Shown: piece after piece, positions 43,632-51,671 of the stretch
How positions within the stretch are numbered: position 1 is the first letter of the stretch
Layout: each line of letters starts with the position of its first letter
Assembly (NCBI RefSeq): GCF_002222055.1
Contig: NZ_MUGS01000017.1
Location: 428-64,427, forward strand
Length of the DNA stretch: 64,000 bases
Reading direction: 5' to 3'
Source: Flavobacterium araucananum
GTDB taxonomy: Bacteria; Bacteroidota; Bacteroidia; Flavobacteriales; Flavobacteriaceae
Position numbers and translations under genes: made by a program
Notes under the pieces: generated by a model
What the model saw: the letters and a program-made list of their open reading frames with translations, nothing else
Told to the model about the DNA's origin: nothing
Databases searched by the model: none

Positions 43632-45953
43632 ATGAAATATTTTACTGAGAAGACCTCCCGTCTTCTGTTTTCTATCAGTTTTCTTTTTTGTGTTTTAAGC
43701 GCTTTTGCACAACAAAATCACGGAAAAATTAAAGGAATCATAACCACATCTGAAGGCGATGCAGCTGCTGGTGTAAATGTGATCCTTAAAAATTCAAAAT
43801 ATGGTACTACTACAAACGACGATGGTAGTTTTGAACTGAGCAGGGTAAGACCAAATACGTATACGCTGCAAATATCACTAACAGGGTACGAAACTACGGA
43901 ACAGGATGTTGTGGTAACCGAAAATGAATCGACAACCCTTAACCTGCAACTAAAAGTTTCGAACAAAGAATTGCACGAAGTTGTTGTTAATGGTCATAAA
44001 AGCATCTTATCTAAAAAAACAGACTATGTGGCAAGAATGCCGCTAAAAAATCTGGAAAACCCACAAGTTTATAGCGTTATTCAAAAAGAACTTTTGCAGG
44101 AACAAGTGGTAGTAGACATTAGAAGTGCGGTGCAAAATGCTCCCGGCGTAACGTCGAAAATTTATCCTTCAGGCGGACTTGAAATTTCTTTCAGAGGATT
44201 TAGTACGGGAGTCAACGCGAGAAACGGAATGGAAAATATGACGGGTCGCAGCTCTATTTCTATTGATAATGCAGAACGTATTGAGGTTCTTAAAGGACCA
44301 TCGGGAACTTTGTTTGGATCGTCTGTATCCTCTTTTGGAGGTGTTGTAAACCTGGTTACCAAAAAACCTTTTGAAACAAAAAAAACAGAAGTATCCTATA
44401 CAGGAGGAAGTTTTGGTTTAAACCGGATTGCACTTGACATCAATACGCCTTTAACACAGGACAATAAAGTATTGTTTCGATTAAATACTTCTGTAAATAC
44501 TGAAAAGAGTTTTTTAAACTACGGTTTTAATAAAACATTCCTGATTGCTCCAAGTCTTATTTTTAAAGCAACAGATAAACTTACTCTGAGTATCGACACA
44601 GAACTTTATAACACAAACAATACACGCCCTACTTACGGTCGCTCTTATGCTGCAGGAATTACAAACCCAACAGATCTGAAGGCAGATTATAAAACAACTT
44701 TATTTCATGATGACCTGGATGCCAAAACCTCATCGGCAAAAGCTTTTGTTCAGGCAGAATATAAAATAGCGGAGGATTGGAAATCTACTACACTTTTTTC
44801 TTTTATAGACGAAAATGTAGATCATAGTTACCAATACTATACCGTTTGGAATTCGCCTACAGAAGTACAAAGAATGGTATCTCGTTTTGGACCAATAAGC
44901 AATCAATTTACCAACATACAAGAAAATATTAATGGGCAATTTTCTACCGGAAGTATCAAACATAAAGTATTGGCAGGTGTTAATTACAGATTTACAAAAG
45001 GTACTTTTAATTATGGTGCAACCAAAGCTCTTGATACAATCGATGTAACCAAAGCATTTGATCCTATTCGTAAAAAACAAGTTGATGCAGCAATAGTCGA
45101 TCAGTCCTTTGGTGTTCCGGACGAACAAACCTTTAGTATTTATGCCTCGGATGTAATTAGTTTTACAGATCGTTTACAAGCTATGTTGAGTCTTCGTATG
45201 GATAATTTTGTACAGAAAAAAATTGAAGATACAGAGGGTTACAACCAAACTGCTTTATCGCCTAAATTAGGTTTGGTTTACGAAGTTGTTAAAGATCAGG
45301 TTTCTTTGTTTGGAAATTATATGAACGGTTTTCAAAATTCAGGACCTGTAAATCAGCCGGATGGAACTTTGTTGATCTTAAAACCAATTTATGCAAACCA
45401 GTATGAAGGTGGTATAAAAGTAGAAACATTTAATAAAAAGCTAAGTACTACCGTAAGTTATTACAACATTACCATTGATAATGCTACCAGAACAACTCCT
45501 GACGGGTTTAATCTTCAGGATGGTAAACAAGTAAGCAAAGGTGTAGATTTTGAGTTTATTGCCAATCCTATCGAAGGTCTAAACGCAATGCTGGGTTACG
45601 CTTATAATGACAATCGTATCGTAAAATCATCTGATGCTACTATCGAAGGCAATAAAGCGAGCGGCGCTCCGGAAAACGTAATGAATTTTTGGATCTCTTA
45701 CAAATTTCAAAATAAACTGAAAGACTTAGGTCTTGGTTTTGGAGGTAATTATGTAGACAAACAATATAAATTTGAAGATCAAAGTTTTTATAGTCCCTCT
45801 TATTCTGTTTATAATGCAACTGTATTTTATGATCAGCCAACCTGGAGAATTGGCGTTAAATTTAATAACATAAACAATAAGCAATACTGGGATTCTTACG
45901 GAATGGCCCAGACTCCAACAAACTTTCTGGTAAACTTAACCCTAAAGTTTTAA
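43632..45953 (+). CDS. TonB-dependent outer-membrane receptor 1 (siderophore-type)
   Basis: A 773-residue receptor. A signal peptide (about residues 1-26, ending SAFAQQ) is followed by a carboxypeptidase-like regulatory domain (GKIKGIITTSEGDAAAGVNV, residues 30-115). The plug domain contains VRSAVQNAPGVTSKIY-type and ERIEVLKGPSGTLFGSS motifs. The 22-strand barrel ends in NLTLKF. Absence of a SusD partner and the iron-type promoter suggest ferric-siderophore rather than glycan import. An intrinsic terminator follows directly. Confidence 0.92.
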   Translation: MKYFTEKTSRLLFSISFLFCVLSAFAQQNHGKIKGIITTSEGDAAAGVNVILKNSKYGTTTNDDGSFELSRVRPNTYTLQISLTGYETTEQDVVVTENESTTLNLQLKVSNKELHEVVVNGHKSILSKKTDYVARMPLKNLENPQVYSVIQKELLQEQVVVDIRSAVQNAPGVTSKIYPSGGLEISFRGFSTGVNARNGMENMTGRSSISIDNAERIEVLKGPSGTLFGSSVSSFGGVVNLVTKKPFETKKTEVSYTGGSFGLNRIALDINTPLTQDNKVLFRLNTSVNTEKSFLNYGFNKTFLIAPSLIFKATDKLTLSIDTELYNTNNTRPTYGRSYAAGITNPTDLKADYKTTLFHDDLDAKTSSAKAFVQAEYKIAEDWKSTTLFSFIDENVDHSYQYYTVWNSPTEVQRMVSRFGPISNQFTNIQENINGQFSTGSIKHKVLAGVNYRFTKGTFNYGATKALDTIDVTKAFDPIRKKQVDAAIVDQSFGVPDEQTFSIYASDVISFTDRLQAMLSLRMDNFVQKKIEDTEGYNQTALSPKLGLVYEVVKDQVSLFGNYMNGFQNSGPVNQPDGTLLILKPIYANQYEGGIKVETFNKKLSTTVSYYNITIDNATRTTPDGFNLQDGKQVSKGVDFEFIANPIEGLNAMLGYAYNDNRIVKSSDATIEGNKASGAPENVMNFWISYKFQNKLKDLGLGFGGNYVDKQYKFEDQSFYSPSYSVYNATVFYDQPTWRIGVKFNNINNKQYWDSYGMAQTPTNFLVNLTLKF

Positions 45954-45968
45954 GGCACTTTTTTGTCC

Positions 45969-46000
45969 AAACACCTCTATTGTAGAGGTGTTTTTTTTTT
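45969..46000 (+). terminator. Intrinsic terminator after TonB receptor 1
   Basis: AAACACCTCTA (45969-45979) / TAGAGGTGTTT (45983-45993), a 3-nt loop and a long T-run. Confidence 0.92.
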
Positions 46001-46066
46001 AGGAAAGAAACGCGCATTATTTACAATCATTTCGACTTTTTAAATTCTTTTTTCTTGTTTTATTTT

Positions 46067-46094
46067 TAATTATTCTAAATAAGACTTAAGTTTG
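46067..46094 (+). promoter_or_regulatory. Fur-like site and -7 box of the DUF4198 gene
   Basis: AATTATTCTAAATAAG (46068-46083) lies just upstream of TAAGTTTG (46087-46094), a TAnnTTTG match. The site would overlap RNA polymerase binding. Confidence 0.5.
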
Positions 46095-46133
46095 TAAGAA
46101 CAATAATTATTAATACAATTTAAACTTTCTCTT

Positions 46134-46859
46134 ATGAAATCTAAAACTTTAAAATCAATAGCATTTTTACTATTTATGTTAGTAGCAAGTCCACAATTAT
46201 TTGCTCACGCTCTTTGGATCGAAACTAAAGCAACGGGAACAAAAGGAAAAGCTCAGGAAATTTCGATTTTCTTTGGAGAGTTTTCAGATAATGACATTAC
46301 GAAAGCGAACAAATGGTTTTCTGATTTAAAAGATTTTTCACTAGTGGTAATCAGTCCTTCAAAAAAAGAAACTAAGCTTACTTCTTCAGCATTAGAAAAC
46401 AAATTTCAGGCATTTTTTACACCAGATGAGGACGGAGTTTATACTGTAGTAATGCATCACACGGTAAAAGATGTTTACGGAACTATGAAATTAGATTATA
46501 ATTCCAGCGCAACTGTTACTGTTGGTAATGCCGTAAAAGGAAATGAGGCGACTGCAAATACCAATATTATTAGTGTATTTTCTAAAAATGCAGCAACTGC
46601 TAAACAAAAAACAAAAATTGATGTCAATACTTTATATGAAGGTAAAGAGGCCAAAAAGCAAAAAATAAAAGTAATTGCTCCTAATGGCTGGGAAAAAGAA
46701 TTATGGAGTAATGACAAGGGCGAAATCTCGTTTACACCAATTTGGTCAGGAGATTATATGGTAGAATTTGCTTATACAGAAAAAGCTGCCGGAGAACATA
46801 ATGGCAAAAAATACGATGAAATCTGGAAAATGGCTACGTACTTAATTACAGTTAAATAA
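46134..46859 (+). CDS. DUF4198 domain protein, periplasmic
   Basis: A 241-residue exported protein. The signal peptide ends at SPQLFAHALWIE. The mature start HALWIET with the invariant His is the DUF4198 hallmark. The domain is all-beta and ends WKMATYLITVK. Family members are often encoded beside TonB receptors or metal transporters and are thought to help periplasmic metal or metallophore handling; no enzyme activity is known. Its position between two TonB receptor genes with similar promoter sites supports an iron-uptake role. Confidence 0.88.
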   Translation: MKSKTLKSIAFLLFMLVASPQLFAHALWIETKATGTKGKAQEISIFFGEFSDNDITKANKWFSDLKDFSLVVISPSKKETKLTSSALENKFQAFFTPDEDGVYTVVMHHTVKDVYGTMKLDYNSSATVTVGNAVKGNEATANTNIISVFSKNAATAKQKTKIDVNTLYEGKEAKKQKIKVIAPNGWEKELWSNDKGEISFTPIWSGDYMVEFAYTEKAAGEHNGKKYDEIWKMATYLITVK

Positions 46860-46907
46860 TTTTAAAACCGTAATCTTCAGATTAAATCAGGAAGTTCATC
46901 TTCAATC

Positions 46908-46937
46908 AAACCTTGTCTTGCTGACAAGGTTTTTTTA
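46908..46937 (+). terminator. Intrinsic terminator after the DUF4198 gene
   Basis: AAACCTTGTC (46908-46917) / GACAAGGTTT (46923-46932), a 5-nt loop and a T-run. Confidence 0.9.
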
Positions 46938-46965
46938 TGCGAAAAATACAATTGAATAGGCTGTA

Positions 46966-46988
46966 TTTATTTAGAATAATTCTTAATT
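46966..46988. promoter_or_regulatory. Fur-box-like palindrome
   Basis: A palindrome centred on AGAAT-A-ATTCT (46973-46983), extended by TTTATTT on the left and TAATTAA on the right. It lies about 115 bp upstream of the -7 box of TonB receptor 2, rather distant for direct repression. Confidence 0.45.
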
Positions 46989-47079
46989 AATAAAAAATTA
47001 AAATGACTATACCAAAAAATTAAGACAATCTTAAGAAAGAGCTAAGGAAGGTTTAAGTACGAAAACACCTTTATAAATT

Positions 47080-47110
47080 TTGTTAAAGTCTTTACAAGCC
47101 CTTATATTTG
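47080..47110 (+). promoter_or_regulatory. Promoter of TonB receptor 2
   Basis: TTG at 47080-47082, a 20-nt spacer and TATATTTG at 47103-47110, 33 nt before the ATG. Confidence 0.65.
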
Positions 47111-47143
47111 CAAAAAATTATTTTTATTAAATCTAAATAAGCT

Positions 47144-49396
47144 ATGAAATATAATTTACTAATCGCTTTGTCCTTGTTAAGTTTTGCATCCTATAGTCAG
47201 GATTACACAAGTGCCGAAAATGCTTCGACTGTAAATGATACTGTAAAAAATAAAAAGGGAGAAACTCTTAATGAAGTTTTAATTACCGCAAATAAACCTA
47301 AAAAACCAATTGAGGCTGCCCGTTCAGGAATCAAAGTAATGGATTTGCCGCAAAGTGTGCAAATCATAGGCAGTGAAGTAATCGAACAGCAACAGGCAAT
47401 TAGATTAAGTGAAGTTGTAAAAAACATGAATGGTGTTTATGTATCATCGGCTCGTGGTGGAGCTCAGGAATCTTTTTTCTCAAGAGGATATGATATGTCT
47501 GCCAATAATATGTTCAAAAACGGATTCCGTTTTAATAGTGGTTCAATTCCTGAAGTTTCCTCTTTAGAAAAAGTGGAGTTTTTAAAAGGTAGTGCTGCTT
47601 TATTATATGGAAACGTTGCTCCGGGCGGAATTTTGAATATGGTAACCAAAACACCTAAATTTACAAGCGGTGGCGAGGTTTCAATGCAAATGGGAAGCTA
47701 CTCGTATTATAAACCTGCTGTTGATTTTTATGGCCCTTTAAATAAATATATTGCTTATCGTTTTACAGGTTCTTACGAAAACTCAGAAAGTTTTAGAGAC
47801 GTTGTCAAAAACGAGCGTATCTATCTTAACCCGTCTTTCCTTTTTAATGTAACAGACAAAACACAAATTACGGTACAAGGAGATTATTTAAGCGCAGACT
47901 GGACTCCGGATTTTGGAACAGGAATTATAGGAAAAGAACTTGTAAACGTGCCACGTAATAACTTTTACGGAGCACTCTGGTCTAACGGAAACACCAAATC
48001 TGCAAGCGCCTCTGTATTGGTAAATCATAATTTTAATGACAATTGGAAGCTGAACTTTAATTCTTCTTTTCAAAATTATGACAGAACTTCTAAGTCTACA
48101 TCACAATTATCTACTATAGATACAAATGGCAACTGGACCAGACCATTGGTTCAGAATCAAAACTTAGAAAAAATATTTGGAGATCAATTAAGCTTACAGG
48201 GTATCTTTAGAACCGGAAGCATCAAACACCAAATATTTACAGGAGTAGATTACGAAAACTCATACGCTACGGCATATACTTATGGCTTTTTTACTTCTCC
48301 AACTTCTACCACTGTTGCAACATACGATACTATAAATCTTTATAGTTTTAATCCGGCAAATCAAAGAACTGATGAACCAAACTCAAGAATTACAGCAATT
48401 GCAGATACTAAAACAGAACGTTTTGGAGCTTATGCGCAAGATTTGATTTCGTTTACAGACCAAATTAAACTTCTCGCAGGTATTCGTTGGTCCTGGCAAC
48501 AATCGCAGGTAATTACAGATACTTACAAAGTAAATCCAAATACTGTAACAACAGTTGAGGCTGCAAAACGCGTAGACAAAGCTTTCTCTCCAAAAGTAGG
48601 TTTAGTTTACCAACCTACAAGAAACACGTCTTTGTTTGCCAGTTATTCGAACTCGTTTACACCAAACAGTGGACTTACTGTTGATGGCAATATCATCGAA
48701 TCATCGCTTATTGATCAATATGAAGCGGGAATCAAAAAAGATTTCTTTAGCGGTTTATTAAGTACAAACATTACTCTATATCAAATTACCAACAGTAATC
48801 TGGCACAAACTGCGCCTTATCAGGCAGATGGGGTTACTGTAAATGCAGATACCAACATTAAGATGTTAGGCGGGGCAACAAAAAGTAAAGGTGTCGAAGT
48901 TGATATTACTGCAACTCCGGTTGAAGGTTTGAATATTAATGCCGGTTACAGTTATAATGATATGCGCTATACTAAAACCTCAGGAACAAGCGGAAGTTTT
49001 GTTGAAGGGGATCGCGTAGCAAGAACACCACAAAACACAGCCAACTTAAGCTTTTTCTATAAGCTGCCTGCCGGAATCCTAAAAGGACTTACTTTTGGAG
49101 CGATAGGAAATTATGTTGGAGAGCGTTTAGGCGGATGGAATGACGATTATTTATGGACTCCGGTTACACCGGCAACTAAACCTGCTACTTATACTGTAAC
49201 TATCAGAGACAGAGATATCCCGCTAGAAGGATATACTACTATAGATGTTTCTGCCGGTTACGAGTGGAGAAAATTCTCCATCTTATGTCGATTGTCAAAC
49301 ATTACAAATGAGTTAAATTACACGGTTCACGAAAATTATAGTGTGAATCCAATCGCACCACGTCAGGTTATGACAAGTTTGCGATACAAGTTTTAA
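47144..49396 (+). CDS. TonB-dependent siderophore receptor 2
   Basis: A 750-residue outer-membrane receptor. A signal peptide (MKYNLLIALSLLSFASYSQ) is followed, after about 20 residues, by the TonB-box/plug domain: LNEVLITANKPKKP, GIKVMDLPQSVQIIGSEVI (typical of siderophore receptors) and EKVEFLKGSAALLYGNVAPGG. The barrel has the FhuA/FpvA-type repeat ERFGAYAQDLISFTDQIKLL and ends VMTSLRYKF. It lacks the regulatory N-terminal domain of receptor 1. It is terminated by a hairpin 86 bp downstream. Confidence 0.94.
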   Translation: MKYNLLIALSLLSFASYSQDYTSAENASTVNDTVKNKKGETLNEVLITANKPKKPIEAARSGIKVMDLPQSVQIIGSEVIEQQQAIRLSEVVKNMNGVYVSSARGGAQESFFSRGYDMSANNMFKNGFRFNSGSIPEVSSLEKVEFLKGSAALLYGNVAPGGILNMVTKTPKFTSGGEVSMQMGSYSYYKPAVDFYGPLNKYIAYRFTGSYENSESFRDVVKNERIYLNPSFLFNVTDKTQITVQGDYLSADWTPDFGTGIIGKELVNVPRNNFYGALWSNGNTKSASASVLVNHNFNDNWKLNFNSSFQNYDRTSKSTSQLSTIDTNGNWTRPLVQNQNLEKIFGDQLSLQGIFRTGSIKHQIFTGVDYENSYATAYTYGFFTSPTSTTVATYDTINLYSFNPANQRTDEPNSRITAIADTKTERFGAYAQDLISFTDQIKLLAGIRWSWQQSQVITDTYKVNPNTVTTVEAAKRVDKAFSPKVGLVYQPTRNTSLFASYSNSFTPNSGLTVDGNIIESSLIDQYEAGIKKDFFSGLLSTNITLYQITNSNLAQTAPYQADGVTVNADTNIKMLGGATKSKGVEVDITATPVEGLNINAGYSYNDMRYTKTSGTSGSFVEGDRVARTPQNTANLSFFYKLPAGILKGLTFGAIGNYVGERLGGWNDDYLWTPVTPATKPATYTVTIRDRDIPLEGYTTIDVSAGYEWRKFSILCRLSNITNELNYTVHENYSVNPIAPRQVMTSLRYKF

Positions 49397-49481
49397 AAAT
49401 TTGAATTAGATTTTAATCTTCCATAGCTTTTTCTGCATTTTTAATTTTTTAAAAATCAGAAGAAGTTTTGGTTTTTTAGAG

Positions 49482-49521
49482 AACAAAAACCTCATTTAGC
49501 AATAGATGAGGTTTTTTGTTG
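49482..49521 (+). terminator. Intrinsic terminator after TonB receptor 2
   Basis: ACAAAAACCTCAT (49483-49495) pairs with ATGAGGTTTTTTGT (49506-49519) over a 10-nt loop, with a T-rich distal arm. Confidence 0.85.
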
Positions 49522-49598
49522 CGATAAAAGAAAATGCTCTAATTATCTTTACTTTTGTCAGGCAGATATTTTTATCGCATTAAAATAAAACTCCAAAT

Positions 49599-50909
49599 AT
49601 GTCAGATGTCAGGAAAAACCAATTACAAAAAAGTCTAGGTTTAAGTTTTAATATTGCTGTATTAATTGGAGGGACCATTGGTGTTGGAATTTTACGAACT
49701 CCCGGCACAATTGCAGCCTTACTGGATAATTATTGGCTCATTATAGCCTCATGGCTTTTTGGCGGATTATTTGTTCTTATAGGTGCAACTTCATACGCAG
49801 AACTTGCAACAATGCTGCCTAAAGCCGGAGGATCTTACAACTATATCAAAAGGGCTTTTGGCGAATATGCCGGTTTTCTTTCCGGTTGGTTTGATTATAT
49901 TACCAATGCAATCCCGCCCGCTTTTTTCTGTATTGTTATCAGCGAATATATTATAATTTTATTTCCAAATCTTCGCAGTTATTCTACTCAAATGGCTATT
50001 TCGCTATTGATTGCTTTTGTATTACTACATTTAAGCGGTGTAAAAAACGGAAGCGCAATCCAGCAAATTACCAGTTTTATAAAAGTAATTTGTTTCTTTG
50101 CTTTACTTGTTGCTTGTTTTATGTATTCAGGCGTGAAATTAGCCCCAATTCCAAAAAACAATTCTGTAGTTCAGATTGGTTTATTATTTGGATTTTTCAA
50201 ATCACTTCAGCTTATCATCGGGACTTATAATGGCTGGAATGGTGTTTGTTTTTTTGCAGAAGAAAACGAAAATCCCAGCAAAAACATTCCTAAATCTTTA
50301 TACAGTGGTGTTTTGCTTGTAATTGCTATTTATGTTTTATTAAATATTGCTTTCTTTCATGTTTTACCCATCGAATCTATAGCAAAATCGAATTTGGCCG
50401 CAGCCGATGTTGCCAAGATCATCTTTGGAAAAAACGGAGCTATAATTGTAACCGTTATTTCTATCTTTTCCTTAATTAGTATTCTGAATGCCTTTATGAT
50501 GATTCCGCCTCGTATTTTGTACGGATTAAGTCGTGATGGTTTTTTTATCGAAAAAGGAACAGCCGTTAATAAGGGCGGAACTCCAATTATTGCACTTTTG
50601 GTTTCATCAGTGTTTAGTTTATTCCTGATTTGTATTGGCTCTTTTGAAGTTTTGTTTTCGTTTGCCGCCTTTACCTCTATTATTGTTTGGGGATTGGCAT
50701 ATTGTTCGCTTTTGAAACTAAGAATTTCAGAGCCTGATTTACCAAGACCCTATCGTTCTTTATGGTATCCCTGGACAACTATTATCGCTATAATCGCATC
50801 TCTGGCACTATTGGCAGGTTTTGTATATAGTGATCCTAAAAGCTTTTTAATTATTGTTGTAATTACAATTGTTTCTTATCCTTTGTTTTTGATTTTGAAA
50901 AAGAAATAA
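49599..50909 (+). CDS. APC-superfamily amino-acid permease
   Basis: A 436-residue inner-membrane transporter with about twelve transmembrane helices. The TM1 motif is LIGGTIGVGILRTPGTIAALL, the unwound-helix substrate-binding signature of APC transporters. GWNGVCFFAEENENPSKNIP in the TM6-7 region is also typical. The substrate is presumably an amino acid; specificity is not readable. TACTTTTG at 49550-49557 is a -7 box candidate. The gene stands alone between the iron group and the small kinase-like gene. Confidence 0.92.
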   Translation: MSDVRKNQLQKSLGLSFNIAVLIGGTIGVGILRTPGTIAALLDNYWLIIASWLFGGLFVLIGATSYAELATMLPKAGGSYNYIKRAFGEYAGFLSGWFDYITNAIPPAFFCIVISEYIIILFPNLRSYSTQMAISLLIAFVLLHLSGVKNGSAIQQITSFIKVICFFALLVACFMYSGVKLAPIPKNNSVVQIGLLFGFFKSLQLIIGTYNGWNGVCFFAEENENPSKNIPKSLYSGVLLVIAIYVLLNIAFFHVLPIESIAKSNLAAADVAKIIFGKNGAIIVTVISIFSLISILNAFMMIPPRILYGLSRDGFFIEKGTAVNKGGTPIIALLVSSVFSLFLICIGSFEVLFSFAAFTSIIVWGLAYCSLLKLRISEPDLPRPYRSLWYPWTTIIAIIASLALLAGFVYSDPKSFLIIVVITIVSYPLFLILKKK

Positions 50910-50960
50910 AAAAAAGTAAGTAAATGGCTATAATTTTTATCTGGTTTTTGATAATTTGAT

Positions 50961-50983
50961 AAAATGTAATACTTTTACATTTT
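50961..50983 (+). promoter_or_regulatory. Perfect 9-5-9 inverted repeat just before the start codon
   Basis: AAAATGTAA (50961-50969) and its exact complement TTACATTTT (50975-50983) with a 5-bp spacer. The right arm ends 5 bp before ATG 50989. TAATACTTTT inside it resembles a -7 element, so a bound dimer should block transcription or translation. Confidence 0.65.
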
Positions 50984-50988
50984 ACACT

Positions 50989-51630
50989 ATGAAATATGAA
51001 TTACAACGTATCATTTCAGGAGAGGGCAAAGTTAAGCATGGAACAATTATCCAAGCAACAACCCGTTACCTTAGCCGAAGCAAAAGCTCAAGTGAAGTGG
51101 CTAAAGGGTTCAAGCACATCAAAGAACAAGAAACAGAAGCCTTAACAAAATTTATCTCCAAAAATAATCTTTGGATATTGGATATTAATATTGATAATTA
51201 TGTTTCTGAAGGTGCTGAACAAAAGGTTTACTTAAAAGATGGTAAAAATGTAATTAAATTAAATGATTCAATTTATTACAATTCTTGGTTAGATTATCTC
51301 AACAACTTACTTCTAAATAATTATTTTTTCCCAGATACAGCTTATACTTTATTAGGGTTTTATAAAGAAATAAATACCCTATATGCAGTTGTTGAACAGC
51401 CTTTCGTAAAAGCAACTGAGAAAACTAACTTAGAATTAGTCAAGAAATTTATGCTTGCCAATGGATTTGTAAATACTAAGAATAATGATTATTATAATCC
51501 AGAATTGGGAATTATCCTTGAAGACCTGCACGATGAGAATGTATTAACAGAAAATAGTATTCTTCAATTTATTGATACGGTCTTTTATATAACCGATACC
51601 TTTTATGAAAATAAAAAACCCAATACTTAA
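50989..51630 (+). CDS. Polyvalent-protein-type kinase domain protein (Kinase-PolyVal-like)
   Basis: A 213-residue soluble protein. The start is ATG 50989 (MKYELQRIISGEGKVKHGT); an in-frame TTG at 50956 lies upstream of the operator-like repeat and is less likely. The core NYVSEGAEQKVYLKDGKNVI, followed by KLND, FPDTAYTLLGFY, YAVVEQPFVKATE, GIILEDLHDENVL and FIDTVFYI, matches the kinase-like domain first described in phage and plasmid polyvalent proteins. The E-D-L-H-D-E-N stretch stands where HxDxxxxN is found in kinases. It is isolated between a permease and valS, possibly a remnant cargo gene from a mobile element. The substrate is unknown. Confidence 0.82.
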   Translation: MKYELQRIISGEGKVKHGTIIQATTRYLSRSKSSSEVAKGFKHIKEQETEALTKFISKNNLWILDINIDNYVSEGAEQKVYLKDGKNVIKLNDSIYYNSWLDYLNNLLLNNYFFPDTAYTLLGFYKEINTLYAVVEQPFVKATEKTNLELVKKFMLANGFVNTKNNDYYNPELGIILEDLHDENVLTENSILQFIDTVFYITDTFYENKKPNT

Positions 51631-51646
51631 ATTAAGTATTGGGTTT
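51616..51646. terminator. Bidirectional terminator containing a stop codon
   Basis: AAACCCAATACTTA (51616-51629) pairs perfectly with TAAGTATTGGGTTT (51633-51646). The left arm encodes the last residues and most of the stop codon of the kinase-like gene. It also lies 26 bp past the convergent valS stop. Confidence 0.88.
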
Positions 51647-51671
51647 ATATATTTTAGATAAATTCTTCTTC

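Noticed and set aside
50956..50988. TTG start adding 11 residues to the polyvalent-type kinase
   Set aside because: The stretch contains the perfect 9-5-9 inverted repeat and promoter-like TAATACTTTT, so it is better read as a control region.
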